From Barnesiella sp. (lineage in GTDB: Bacteria; Bacteroidota; Bacteroidia; Bacteroidales; Muribaculaceae): 33,905 nucleotides of DNA. Numbering within the stretch: position 1 is the first letter of the stretch; every line of letters begins with the position of its first letter. The stretch lies in the NCBI GenBank assembly GCA_014801075.1, contig JAAVEW010000024.1:5523-39427 (forward strand), read 5' to 3'. Of this stretch, positions 6,847-15,450 are shown one piece after another. The notes under the pieces are model-generated. The model searched no databases and had not been told where the DNA came from. It was given only the letters and a program-made list of their open reading frames with translations. The position numbers and the translations under genes are program-made.

Positions 6847-8997
6847 ATGATGAAAAAACAGATAGTCTATGCAATGCTGGCCGCAGCTATCGCTTCACCC
6901 CTTGCAGGAAGCGCTGCTCCCAAAGCTCATGTCAACCCGTTTTTGACAGCCTACACCACTCAGTTTGACATTCCACCGTTCCAGGAGATAACCCTCGAGG
7001 ACTATGTGCCCGCGTTCACCAAGGGCATCGAGGAGGCACGTGCCGATATCGCTGCAATCGTGGCTAATCCCGAGACTCCGACATTTGAGAACACTATCGT
7101 GGCGATGGACAATGCAGGCGCTACGCTCGAACGCGTGAGCCGCGTATTCTTCGGCGTCTCGGAAGCTGACTCGTCGCCCGCAATGGAGGAGATAGCGCAG
7201 GAAGTGACCCCGATGGTGTCGCGCTACTCCGATGAGGTGTCGATGAACGAAGGCCTTTTCGAGCGCGTGAAGTATCTCCACGACCACAGCGAAGGCCTTG
7301 ACAAGGTGCAGAAACGTGCTGTCGACGAGGCGTATAAGAACTTCGTGCGCAACGGCGCCCTGCTCTCGGCTGCCGATAAGGAGAAACTGTCGGCACTCAA
7401 CCTGCAGCTCTCCGACCTCTATCTGAAATTCAACAAAAATCTGCTCAACGCCACCAACGCCTTTGCCGTATTCGTGGATGACGCATCGCGCCTGAAGGGA
7501 CTTCCCGCAAGCGCCGTTGCCACCGCAGCCGCCGAGGCTGAGGCCCGCGGCCACAAAGGGGAGTGGGCGTTCACGCTCCATGCTCCGAGCCGACTGGCCG
7601 TGCTCCAGTATGCCGATGACCGTCAGCTCCGCCACGATATATATCGCGGTTACACCTCGCTCGCTTCATCGGGCGAATACAACAACCACCCCGTCATCAA
7701 CGACATCCTCAAAGCCCGCAACGCCAAGGCCAAACTGCTCGGCTACCCCGATTTCGCTTCCTATATGACCGACAACGTCATGGCCAAGAATCCCAAGAAC
7801 GCCCTCGACCTGCTCATGCAGGTGTGGACTCCCACAGTGGAGAAGGTGAAAGAGGAGGTTGTGGAGATGCAGCAGCTTGCCGACAGCCGCGGCGACAAGG
7901 TGAAAATCGAGCCTTGGGATTATTATTACTACGCCGAGAAAGTGCGTGCCAAGAAATATGACCTCGACGAGAACGAGGTGCGTCCCTACTTCCACGTTGA
8001 CTCGGTGCGCAAAGGTATCTTTACCCTCGCCGAACGTCTCTACGGTGTGAAATTCAAGGAATTGCCCGACGCGCCCAAGTATCACCCCGACGTGAAGGTG
8101 TATGAGGTGCTCGACATGGACGGCAACCACGTGGCAGTGTTCATGAGCGACTACTACACCCGCCCCTCGAAACGTCAGGGCGCGTGGATGGACGAGATGA
8201 AAGCATCATATGTGGCAGCCGACGGCACCGCCGTGCGCCCCATCATCTATAACGTATGTAACTTCGAGGCGCCCACAGCCGAATCGCCCTCGCTCCTGTC
8301 GCTCGACGACGTGGCAACGATGTTCCACGAATTCGGCCACGGACTCCACGGCATGCTCTCCCGCGCCAAGTACAAATGCCAGTCGGGCACAGCCGTTGAC
8401 CGCGACTTCGTAGAGCTTCCCTCGCAGATTACCGAGCACTGGGCGCTCGAACCCGAATTGCTCAAGGAGTATGCCCATCACTACGTGACCGGCGAGACTA
8501 TCCCCGACGCGCTTATCGAGAAACTTCAGGCAGCTTCGCGCCACAATGCCGGCTTCAACATGGCAGAGCGCGTGGCCGCTTCATACCTCGACCTGCAGTA
8601 CGGCCTTATGGACTACACCGGCGATGTCGACATCAACGCTTTCGAGGAGAAGGTGGTAGAGGAGCTCGGCATGCCCCGCGAGGTAGAATACCGCTACCAC
8701 AGCCCCTACTTCAAGCATATCTTCGGCAGCGACGGTTATGCTTCGGGTTACTATACTTACCTCTGGGCCGAAGTGCTTGATACCGATGGTTTTGAACTCT
8801 TTAAGGAGAACGGCGTGTTTGACCCCGCCACAGCCCGCTCATTCAAGGAAAACATCCTTGAGAAGGGTGGCAGCGAGGACCCGATGGAACTCTACATACG
8901 ATTCCGCGGCCAGGCTCCCACTGCCGATGCACTCCTGCGCCAGCACGGTCTTGACGCCCCCGCCCAGCCTAACGCCGACCTCAATAAGAAAGATTGA
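6847..8997 (+). CDS. dcp: M3 family dipeptidyl carboxypeptidase (Dcp)
   Basis: The 716-residue product has an N-terminal signal peptide (about 1-23, ending GSAA), predicting periplasmic location. It is of M3A length and has the zinc motif H494-E-F-G-H498 with the third ligand E523 (DFVELPSQ) 25 residues later, the spacing of the family. NPFLTAY and PPFQEITLEDYVPAF near the N-terminus and FKHIFGSDGYASGYYTYLWA near the C-terminus are typical of peptidyl-dipeptidase Dcp. The enzyme removes dipeptides from peptide C-termini. The stop codon shares a base with the start of the next gene (TGATG), so dcp and mtaB are probably cotranslated, although their functions are unrelated. OpdA-type oligopeptidase is the alternative; the start region and secretion favour Dcp. 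Confidence 0.93.
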   Translation: MMKKQIVYAMLAAAIASPLAGSAAPKAHVNPFLTAYTTQFDIPPFQEITLEDYVPAFTKGIEEARADIAAIVANPETPTFENTIVAMDNAGATLERVSRVFFGVSEADSSPAMEEIAQEVTPMVSRYSDEVSMNEGLFERVKYLHDHSEGLDKVQKRAVDEAYKNFVRNGALLSAADKEKLSALNLQLSDLYLKFNKNLLNATNAFAVFVDDASRLKGLPASAVATAAAEAEARGHKGEWAFTLHAPSRLAVLQYADDRQLRHDIYRGYTSLASSGEYNNHPVINDILKARNAKAKLLGYPDFASYMTDNVMAKNPKNALDLLMQVWTPTVEKVKEEVVEMQQLADSRGDKVKIEPWDYYYYAEKVRAKKYDLDENEVRPYFHVDSVRKGIFTLAERLYGVKFKELPDAPKYHPDVKVYEVLDMDGNHVAVFMSDYYTRPSKRQGAWMDEMKASYVAADGTAVRPIIYNVCNFEAPTAESPSLLSLDDVATMFHEFGHGLHGMLSRAKYKCQSGTAVDRDFVELPSQITEHWALEPELLKEYAHHYVTGETIPDALIEKLQAASRHNAGFNMAERVAASYLDLQYGLMDYTGDVDINAFEEKVVEELGMPREVEYRYHSPYFKHIFGSDGYASGYYTYLWAEVLDTDGFELFKENGVFDPATARSFKENILEKGGSEDPMELYIRFRGQAPTADALLRQHGLDAPAQPNADLNKKD

Positions 8998-10289
8998 TGC
9001 TCTGCCTGTATCACACGTTTGGCTGCAAACTCAACTTCGCCGAGACCTCGACCATAGCCGAGATGCTGGAGGAGAGGGGGATAGGACGATGCAGCGAGGG
9101 GGAAACGCCCGACCTGATTCTCGTCAACACCTGCTCCGTCACCGCCGAGGCCGACAAGAAGTGCCGCCAGACTATACGTTCGTACCATCGCCGCTATCCC
9201 GACGCCGGAATAGTGGTGACCGGTTGCTACGCGCAGCTCAAGCACGACGAGGCCGCGGCCCTGCCCGGAGTGGTGATTGTGGCCGGCACCGACCGCAAGA
9301 ACGCGCTCCCCGACTACATAGACCGCTGGCTCGCCGACAACAACGCGCAGTGTCTCATCACCCCGCTGCAGCAGATACGGGAGTTCAACCCCTCATGCTC
9401 GCGCGGCGACCGCACCCGCTATTTCCTTAAAGTGCAGGATGGCTGCGACTACTGGTGTACCTACTGCACGATACCGCGAGCGCGCGGCCGCAGCCGCTCC
9501 GCCTCCATCGAGGAGATAGTGGAGCAGGCCCGCACGGCGGCAATGCGCGGCGGCAAGGAGATAGTGATTACCGGAGTCAACATCGGCGATTTCGGTAAGG
9601 GCACCGACAAGACCTTTCTCGACCTGTGTCGCGCTCTCGACGAGGTGGAGGGTATAGAGCGTTACCGCATATCGTCGATAGAGCCCAATCTGCTCACCGA
9701 CGAACTGATTGACTTCGTGGCCGCATCGCGCCGCTTCATGCCCCACTTCCACATTCCGTTGCAGTGTGGTTCGGATGAGGTGTTGCGTCTCATGCGCCGC
9801 CACTACGACACGGCGCTTTTCCGCCGCAAGATAGAGGCGATACGCCGCGTGATGCCCCATGCATTTATCGGCGTTGACCTGATAGTAGGTGCGCGCGGAG
9901 AGACCGACGAGGAGTTTGAACGCTCCTACGCCTTCGTCGAGTCACTGCCAATCACGCGACTGCACGTGTTCCCTTACTCCGAGCGCCCCGGCACGAAGGC
10001 CCTCGAGATACCCCACGTAGTGAGTCAGGAGGAGAAACATCGCCGCGTGGCCCGCATGATATCCCTCTCCGATGCCAAGCTCGCCGCGTTTATGAACGAG
10101 TTTGCCGGCACAACACGCCGCGTGCTGCTCGAACACTCGGCCGAGGGACAGCCGATGGGAGGATTTACCGACAACTACATACGCGTGTCGGTCGACGCTC
10201 CGGCATCGCTCGACAATCATATCGTGGCCGTGGAGCTCGGCAAGCCCGTGGCCGACAGCGAGACCGTCGAAGCGCGTCTCGTGAAATGA
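8997..10289 (+). CDS. mtaB: tRNA t6A37 methylthiotransferase MtaB (radical SAM)
   Basis: The 430-residue product is taken from the ATG at 8997, overlapping the dcp stop by one base; a TTG three bases earlier is an unlikely start. The N-terminal UPF0004 domain has cluster cysteines C10 (FGCKLN), C46 (VNTCSVT) and C77 (TGCYAQ). The radical SAM domain has C150-x3-C154-x2-C157 (GCDYWCTYCTIPRARG). A C-terminal TRAM-like region (about 368-430) follows. MtaB adds a methylthio group to C2 of N6-threonylcarbamoyladenosine at position 37 of ANN-reading tRNAs, using two [4Fe-4S] clusters. The opening YHTFGCKLNFAET and the length distinguish it from MiaB and RimO. It is cytoplasmic, and the following gene starts within its last four bases (ATGA). 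Confidence 0.93.
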   Translation: MLCLYHTFGCKLNFAETSTIAEMLEERGIGRCSEGETPDLILVNTCSVTAEADKKCRQTIRSYHRRYPDAGIVVTGCYAQLKHDEAAALPGVVIVAGTDRKNALPDYIDRWLADNNAQCLITPLQQIREFNPSCSRGDRTRYFLKVQDGCDYWCTYCTIPRARGRSRSASIEEIVEQARTAAMRGGKEIVITGVNIGDFGKGTDKTFLDLCRALDEVEGIERYRISSIEPNLLTDELIDFVAASRRFMPHFHIPLQCGSDEVLRLMRRHYDTALFRRKIEAIRRVMPHAFIGVDLIVGARGETDEEFERSYAFVESLPITRLHVFPYSERPGTKALEIPHVVSQEEKHRRVARMISLSDAKLAAFMNEFAGTTRRVLLEHSAEGQPMGGFTDNYIRVSVDAPASLDNHIVAVELGKPVADSETVEARLVK

Positions 10290-11233
10290 CGACAGTCAAT
10301 ATCATAGTACCGATGAAAACTGAACCGAAAATGTCAACTAAAACAGGATATAAAATCGCCGACGGCGGCATGTGGGTAGTGTCGCACCTGCCGCTGTGGG
10401 CGCTCTATCCGTTAGGTTTCGCGCTCTATTTCCTGCTCTACTACGTAGTGCGCTACCGCCGCAAAGTGGTGATGCGCAACCTCGCGGAGTCATTCCCCGC
10501 CAAGAGCCGGCGCGAACTGCGTGCCATAGCCAAGGAGTTTTATCTCAACTTTGCCGACTACGTGGTTGAGACACTGCGACTTGGCGGTATCTCCAGGCGC
10601 GAGATACTGTCGCGCATCACTTATGAGAACCTGTCGCTCGTCAATGGTTATCTGGAGCAGAAGCGTCCCATCGTAGCCTACTTCTCCCACTGTATCAACT
10701 GGGAGTGGGTGACAACGCTCGGTACGGTTGTCGACGTGCCCGAGAGCGAGTGCTCGCAGGTGTACCGTCCGTTGAAATCCAAGTGGATGGATGGCTACAT
10801 GCTGCGCCTGCGCCAGCGATTCGGCGCCCGCTGTTATCCCAAGGCAACAGTGTTCCGCGAACTGCTCCGCCGCCGTAAAGAGGGTATCACCACCTTTACC
10901 GGATTCATGAGCGACCAGAAGCCGAGCCACAACGACCCCGGCTACATCACCATGTTCCTCAATCACCCTACGGCCATGATAACGGGCACTGAAACCGTGG
11001 CCCGCAAACTCGGTGCCGCCGTAGTGTACTTCGACATGACCAAACTGCAGCGCGGCCGTTACCACGTGCGCATCCGTCCCATAGCCGACGATGCCGCCGC
11101 TCTCCCCGAAGGCGAGCTGACCGAACGCTACACCCGCCTGCTCGAAGAAAACATACGCCGCCAGCCCTCCATCTGGCTCTGGACCCACCGCCGCTGGAAA
11201 CACCCCGTCACACTCCCCACCGCTGATAAGTAA
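10286..11233 (+). CDS. LpxL/HtrB-like lysophospholipid (lipid A) acyltransferase
   Basis: The 315-residue product has a hydrophobic N-terminal anchor (about 36-57), then a basic stretch (RYRRKVVMRNLAESFP) typical of LpxL/LpxM proteins. The acyltransferase HX4E motif is H135-C-I-N-W-E140, and the C-terminal region has WLWTHRRWKH, also typical. These inner-membrane enzymes transfer acyl chains to the lipid A precursor. Bacteroidales make five-chain lipid A, so one secondary acyltransferase is expected; its acyl specificity is not visible. The ATG at 10286 overlaps the mtaB stop (ATGA), supporting coupling. ATGs at residues 11 or 16 are alternatives, since the first 20 residues look unlike the family. 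Confidence 0.85.
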   Translation: MTTVNIIVPMKTEPKMSTKTGYKIADGGMWVVSHLPLWALYPLGFALYFLLYYVVRYRRKVVMRNLAESFPAKSRRELRAIAKEFYLNFADYVVETLRLGGISRREILSRITYENLSLVNGYLEQKRPIVAYFSHCINWEWVTTLGTVVDVPESECSQVYRPLKSKWMDGYMLRLRQRFGARCYPKATVFRELLRRRKEGITTFTGFMSDQKPSHNDPGYITMFLNHPTAMITGTETVARKLGAAVVYFDMTKLQRGRYHVRIRPIADDAAALPEGELTERYTRLLEENIRRQPSIWLWTHRRWKHPVTLPTADK

Positions 11234-11259
11234 CTGTTCAAAATTATTTTAAACAGTTA
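11231..11259. other. AT-rich imperfect hairpin at the end of the acyltransferase gene
   Basis: TAACTGTT (11231-11238) pairs with AACAGTTA (11252-11259), and after one mismatch AAAA pairs with TTTT around a TTA loop. The left arm begins at the stop codon. No T-run follows, so it may be a weak terminator or an operator-like palindrome. A second, GC-rich 6-bp hairpin (11295-11300 with 11308-11313) lies in the leader of the next gene. I saw no clear -7 box between the genes. Confidence 0.45.
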
Positions 11260-11337
11260 CTTACCTCCGAAAAGTAAGAGGTGACATCGGGTTGCCGCGC
11301 AACCGGAGCGCGGAAAACAGATAAACAGAACGCTACC

Positions 11338-14300
11338 ATGAAAAAGTCAAGAGTAACCCAAATTATACTGCGGTTGCAGCTTCTGCTGTCGGCAATACTC
11401 ATGCCGGTAACATCTACTGCTGTCAGCCGATTGCCCGAGTCGGCACTTGAATGGAAGAATATTTCGGTCGATGGCCGCAAGAAAGCTGTATTCTGCTTGT
11501 ATCGCGACAGTTGCGGCGTAGTGTGGCTCGGCACCAACGGCGGTCTCTATTTCTACGACGGCGTAGCCACGCATCCGGTAGGGCAGAACGAATTCGGGAA
11601 GATACAGGTCTATGCCATTGTAGAGCGAGGCAACAGTCTGCTGCTCGGCACCAACAACGGACTGCTCCTCTTTGACTACATGACGGGACTCCTCAATCAG
11701 AGTGACATAACCACTCCGAGCGAGATACGCACGCTGCTGCTCGAAGGTGACAGCCTGTGGATAGGCGGCCTGAACGGCATATCGCTCCTCGACCTTTCGG
11801 CCCACACGATAAAGGACTGCTCCAAAGGCTTGCCGCACAGGTCGGTATATTCACTGTTGCGCGACAGTCGCGGCATACTCTACGCGGGCACTTACGGCGG
11901 CGTGGCCCGGCTTGACACACAACGGCAGCAATTCAGCCCGCTCAAAATACATTACGGCGGCAGCGAGACGCAGCTTTTCGCCAACTGCCTGCTCGAAAGT
12001 GAGGACCGCGAAAGCATCTACGTGGGTGGCGAAGGGTCGCTATTCCGATACACCCCGGCGAGTGACAGCTGGGAAAAAATAGCGGCGGTAGAGAGTAAAA
12101 ACGTAAAGAGTCTGGCCAACGGAGAGCCGGGACACCTGCTCGCCGGCACTGACGACGGAGTGTTTGACATAAGCGCCGACAACGTGCGCCATTACCGGCA
12201 TGACACGCGTCAGGACAACAGCCTAGGTGACAATGAGATATGGAGCATTTACTACGATGACAACCACAACCTGTGGACGGGCCACGAACGCGGAGTCTCC
12301 ATCGCCTCCAACTCCTCGGCCATACGTGTCATAAAGCTCGGCACACTCACGCAGTCGGGCGAGGGAAATGAAATCTACGGCATCTTCCGTGACAGCCGTG
12401 ACAACATGTGGTTTGCGGGAACTAACGGCGTCATCTGCCTCGCCGTCGACGGCACTCCACGCTGGTTTCGACACGGCGACATGCCCAATACGCTCTCCCA
12501 CAACCGTGTGCGCGACATGAAGGAGGATAGCGGGCACAATATATGGCTCGCCACCGATGCGGGTATCAACCGCTACAATGCCGATGCCGGTAACTTTGAC
12601 GTGTTTCACATAGTCGACAAGAACGGCGAGCATGATTCCAACTGGGTGTATGCTCTCGCCGAGGATGGCGACTACTTATGGGTAGGCAGTTTTCTCAACG
12701 GTCTGCATTATATAAATAAGGCGAAGCTGAAAGGGAGCGGCCGCACTGTAGTAGCCGACAAGGTGCTCAACTCCGACACGCGTTCGGCCAACGGACTCAA
12801 CATCGACAACAATCTCATCAACAACGTTATCCGTGACCATGACGGCAATCTGTGGATACTGCTTTTCCGCGACAACATCATAGCCCGCTATAACCCGCTG
12901 ACCGACAATATCGTGAAGTATAACATCCACGACATTGCCGGCGGCTACCCGACGCATATAAGTATCGACACGCGCGGCAGAGTGTGGTGCGCCTTCAAGG
13001 GTGGAGCAGTCATATTCAACCGCGACGGTTCGCACCGCGTGGTCCGTTTCCCCTATACCAACAGCGACGAGAGCGTTCTCGCCATGGGGTCCGTGGCATC
13101 GGGCATGTGGATTTCGACGCTCAACAATGTGTGGAGTATCGACGGCGACAGTTTCGGCGCCTCCCTGCTGCCATTGCCTCAGAAATCCTACACGGCTATC
13201 TATGAGGACAGTAAGGATGGCAGTGTGTATCTTGGCGGCACTGACGAGATAGTCAGGGTAGGGAAGGAGGTGATGCAGTCGGGCGACGGTTACAAGACCA
13301 TCAGGATGGTGCTTGATGACAACGGAAGCGGTCAGTTGGATTTCGCCGGTATGAGAGGAGGCGAAACGCGCCTCGCGATACCCTATGGCGGAGGCATGTC
13401 CCTTGTGGTCAGCACACTGGACTATTCGCCTGCCTCTCAGCAGCGTTACATGTATAAGCTTGTGGAGTCGCCGGCCGATAGCGTTGGCAACTGGGTGGTG
13501 CTCCCGGCCGGAGTCAACACCATCACCTATACAGGCCTCAATCCCGGAAGTTACAGCGTGCTCGTGCGGGCGGTAGGCTCGCCCGGAGCCACGCTGTCCA
13601 TTCCGCTTACGGTGGCCTCGCCGGCTTATCTGTCATGGTGGGCCATCAGTCTCTATATATTACTGATTATAGGCATAATATGCTGGATAGTGTGGTATCT
13701 GCGCAAGAAAAACCAACGTACTCTCCTGGAGCAGGAACGCCAGATAGCGCTTGAAAATGTGGAGCGCAAGCTGACATTCCTTTCCTCGATATCCCACGAC
13801 CTCAAGACACCGCTATCCATGATAATAGGGCCGGTCAGCATGATGAAGGAGCGGGCGCGTGACCCCGAGACGAGAAAGACACTCGAAACGGTCTATGACA
13901 ATGCCGTGCGGCTCAACAACATGATACACCGCACTCTCGAATTGCAGCATCTCGAGGATAATGAAGAGAACCTGCTGATTATATCCATATTTGATGTGGT
14001 GGAATTCTGCCGCGGCGTGTTTGAGGTGTTCAAGGAGAACAATCCCCGCAAGAAATATATGTTCCATTCGTCGAGCCGGCAGATACTTGTCGAGGCCGAT
14101 GCCGTGAAGTTTGAATCGGTGATAGCCAATCTGCTGTCAAATGCCGGAAAGTATTCCGACGACGGAGCTACCATATCGTGCGGTATCATCGAACTTGGCG
14201 ACCGCGTGGAGATAGTGGTGTCGGACGACGGAGTCGGCATTTCCGACATGGACCAGCCGCTCGTGTTCCAACGCATGTTCCGCTCGCCGGCCACGGCGGC

Positions 14301-15255
14301 GTTGCGCGAGGGCACCGGTCTCGGATTGTATCTTATCAAGAAATACCTCGACATGATGCACGGCACGATTGACCTCTACAGCAAAGAGGGTCAGGGGACA
14401 TCGTTCGTGGTGACGCTTCCGGTCGCCTCGACCGTAGCCGCCGAGGCCACCCCCGGGGCTGACACCGAGGTTGAGGGACGACCCAAAATCCTCGTCGTTG
14501 ACGACAATATGCAGATTTCGGGATTTATCACCGGCATTCTCAAAGAGGAATTTACCTGCCTGACAGCCGACAACGGCCGGTCGGGGCTTGCCATAGCCGC
14601 CTCGTTTCTCCCCGACCTTATCATCGTTGACGAGATGATGCCGATAATGAGCGGCATGGAGATGGTGAAACGGCTTAAGCAGAATCCCCGCCTTGCCTAC
14701 ACGCCGGTCATCATGCTCACGGCCAAGAATGACAGTCGCACTGAAAATGAGAGTATCCAACTCGGCATCGACGTGTTCATGTCAAAACCGTTTGAGCCGT
14801 CGGCACTCGTCGGACGTATCAGGCAGTTGCTCAAAGGGCGTGCCGAAATCAAGGAGAAGGTGCGCATTCAGGCTATAACCGAAGCCGAGAGCAAACCTAT
14901 CGAGGCTGAGTCAATCAACGAAAAGTCACTTGCCCGCATCGCCAAAATCATAGAGGAGAATATCTCGGACCCCGATTTGAATGTCAACTTCCTCTGCGAG
15001 AAGAGCGGCCTGACCAACAAGCAGCTTTACCGCCTCATAAAAAAATATATGGGCACCGCGCCGCTCGACTATATCCGTCGCGTCAGACTGCAGAAAGCGG
15101 CCATGCTGTTGAGTCAGCATCGCTTCACTGTCGCGGAGATATGTTACATGGTGGGCTTCAAGACACCGTCATACTTTGCCAAATGTTTTCAGGCACAGTA
15201 TGGCGTGGCTCCGAGCCAATATGTTTCCGACGACACTCCCGCCGGCAATATTTAG
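11338..15255 (+). CDS. Hybrid two-component system regulator (HTCS) of the galactan locus
   Basis: The 1305-residue product starts at the ATG at 11338; a GTG at 11281 would extend it but would bury the signal peptide. Order of domains: signal peptide (about 1-35); periplasmic two-blade propeller sensor made of repeated units such as VVWLGTNGGLYFYDG (about 45-680); Y_Y_Y domain (about 690-755); membrane helix (766-788); histidine kinase with H820 in SSISHDLKTPLSM; ATPase domain with DDGVGI and GTGLGLYLIKK; receiver domain (about 1053-1170) with phosphoacceptor D1098 in VDEMMP; and AraC-type helix-turn-helix at the C-terminus (about 1200-1300). HTCS proteins bind a periplasmic oligosaccharide and activate the adjacent PUL. 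Here the targets are presumably the susC-to-GH2 genes directly downstream. All key residues are intact. Confidence 0.95.
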   Translation: MKKSRVTQIILRLQLLLSAILMPVTSTAVSRLPESALEWKNISVDGRKKAVFCLYRDSCGVVWLGTNGGLYFYDGVATHPVGQNEFGKIQVYAIVERGNSLLLGTNNGLLLFDYMTGLLNQSDITTPSEIRTLLLEGDSLWIGGLNGISLLDLSAHTIKDCSKGLPHRSVYSLLRDSRGILYAGTYGGVARLDTQRQQFSPLKIHYGGSETQLFANCLLESEDRESIYVGGEGSLFRYTPASDSWEKIAAVESKNVKSLANGEPGHLLAGTDDGVFDISADNVRHYRHDTRQDNSLGDNEIWSIYYDDNHNLWTGHERGVSIASNSSAIRVIKLGTLTQSGEGNEIYGIFRDSRDNMWFAGTNGVICLAVDGTPRWFRHGDMPNTLSHNRVRDMKEDSGHNIWLATDAGINRYNADAGNFDVFHIVDKNGEHDSNWVYALAEDGDYLWVGSFLNGLHYINKAKLKGSGRTVVADKVLNSDTRSANGLNIDNNLINNVIRDHDGNLWILLFRDNIIARYNPLTDNIVKYNIHDIAGGYPTHISIDTRGRVWCAFKGGAVIFNRDGSHRVVRFPYTNSDESVLAMGSVASGMWISTLNNVWSIDGDSFGASLLPLPQKSYTAIYEDSKDGSVYLGGTDEIVRVGKEVMQSGDGYKTIRMVLDDNGSGQLDFAGMRGGETRLAIPYGGGMSLVVSTLDYSPASQQRYMYKLVESPADSVGNWVVLPAGVNTITYTGLNPGSYSVLVRAVGSPGATLSIPLTVASPAYLSWWAISLYILLIIGIICWIVWYLRKKNQRTLLEQERQIALENVERKLTFLSSISHDLKTPLSMIIGPVSMMKERARDPETRKTLETVYDNAVRLNNMIHRTLELQHLEDNEENLLIISIFDVVEFCRGVFEVFKENNPRKKYMFHSSSRQILVEADAVKFESVIANLLSNAGKYSDDGATISCGIIELGDRVEIVVSDDGVGISDMDQPLVFQRMFRSPATAALREGTGLGLYLIKKYLDMMHGTIDLYSKEGQGTSFVVTLPVASTVAAEATPGADTEVEGRPKILVVDDNMQISGFITGILKEEFTCLTADNGRSGLAIAASFLPDLIIVDEMMPIMSGMEMVKRLKQNPRLAYTPVIMLTAKNDSRTENESIQLGIDVFMSKPFEPSALVGRIRQLLKGRAEIKEKVRIQAITEAESKPIEAESINEKSLARIAKIIEENISDPDLNVNFLCEKSGLTNKQLYRLIKKYMGTAPLDYIRRVRLQKAAMLLSQHRFTVAEICYMVGFKTPSYFAKCFQAQYGVAPSQYVSDDTPAGNI

Positions 15256-15312
15256 GACAAAAGGGGTATTTAGCGACCGCTGTGAGGCGGAAAGTCTGAT
15301 TTGTTGCATGAA

Positions 15313-15358
15313 TTGTCCGAAATTTTACAGCTACTTATTTGTCTGATAACTATTTTTG
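15313..15358 (+). promoter_or_regulatory. Putative activator-dependent PUL promoter with a paired direct repeat
   Basis: TATTTTTG at 15351-15358 is a good -7 box, but no TTG lies at the -33 spacing, as expected of a promoter that needs an activator. Upstream are two copies of TTGTCyGA (15313-15320 and 15339-15346), 26 bases apart start to start, the second ending four bases before the -7 box. They are candidate HTCS binding sites; this is inference. Confidence 0.45.
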
Positions 15359-15368
15359 CCGCAGATGT

Positions 15369-15403
15369 CGGGAAGGATGGTCACCCGCGGGCGTCACTTC
15401 CCG
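15369..15403 (+). other. GC-rich hairpin in the susC leader
   Basis: CGGGAAG (15369-15375) pairs with CTTCCCG (15397-15403). The loop contains the palindrome CCCGCGGG (15383-15390). It is in the about 85-nt untranslated leader between the -7 box and the susC start. Leader structures that tune susC expression are known in Bacteroides; a role here is inferred. Confidence 0.4.
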
Positions 15404-15450
15404 GACCTCCTGCCCAACATATCAGACAACCTTAAATTTATATTATAAAC

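Noticed and set aside
6894-7635. Long minus-strand ORF inside dcp, and many similar antisense ORFs across the window
   Set aside because: They lie opposite well-supported genes of biased codon use, encode no recognisable domain and have no promoter or start context.
11281-11337. GTG start 57 bases upstream for the HTCS gene
   Set aside because: It would add 19 polar residues before the signal peptide; the ATG at 11338 directly precedes MKKSRVTQ and the hydrophobic core.
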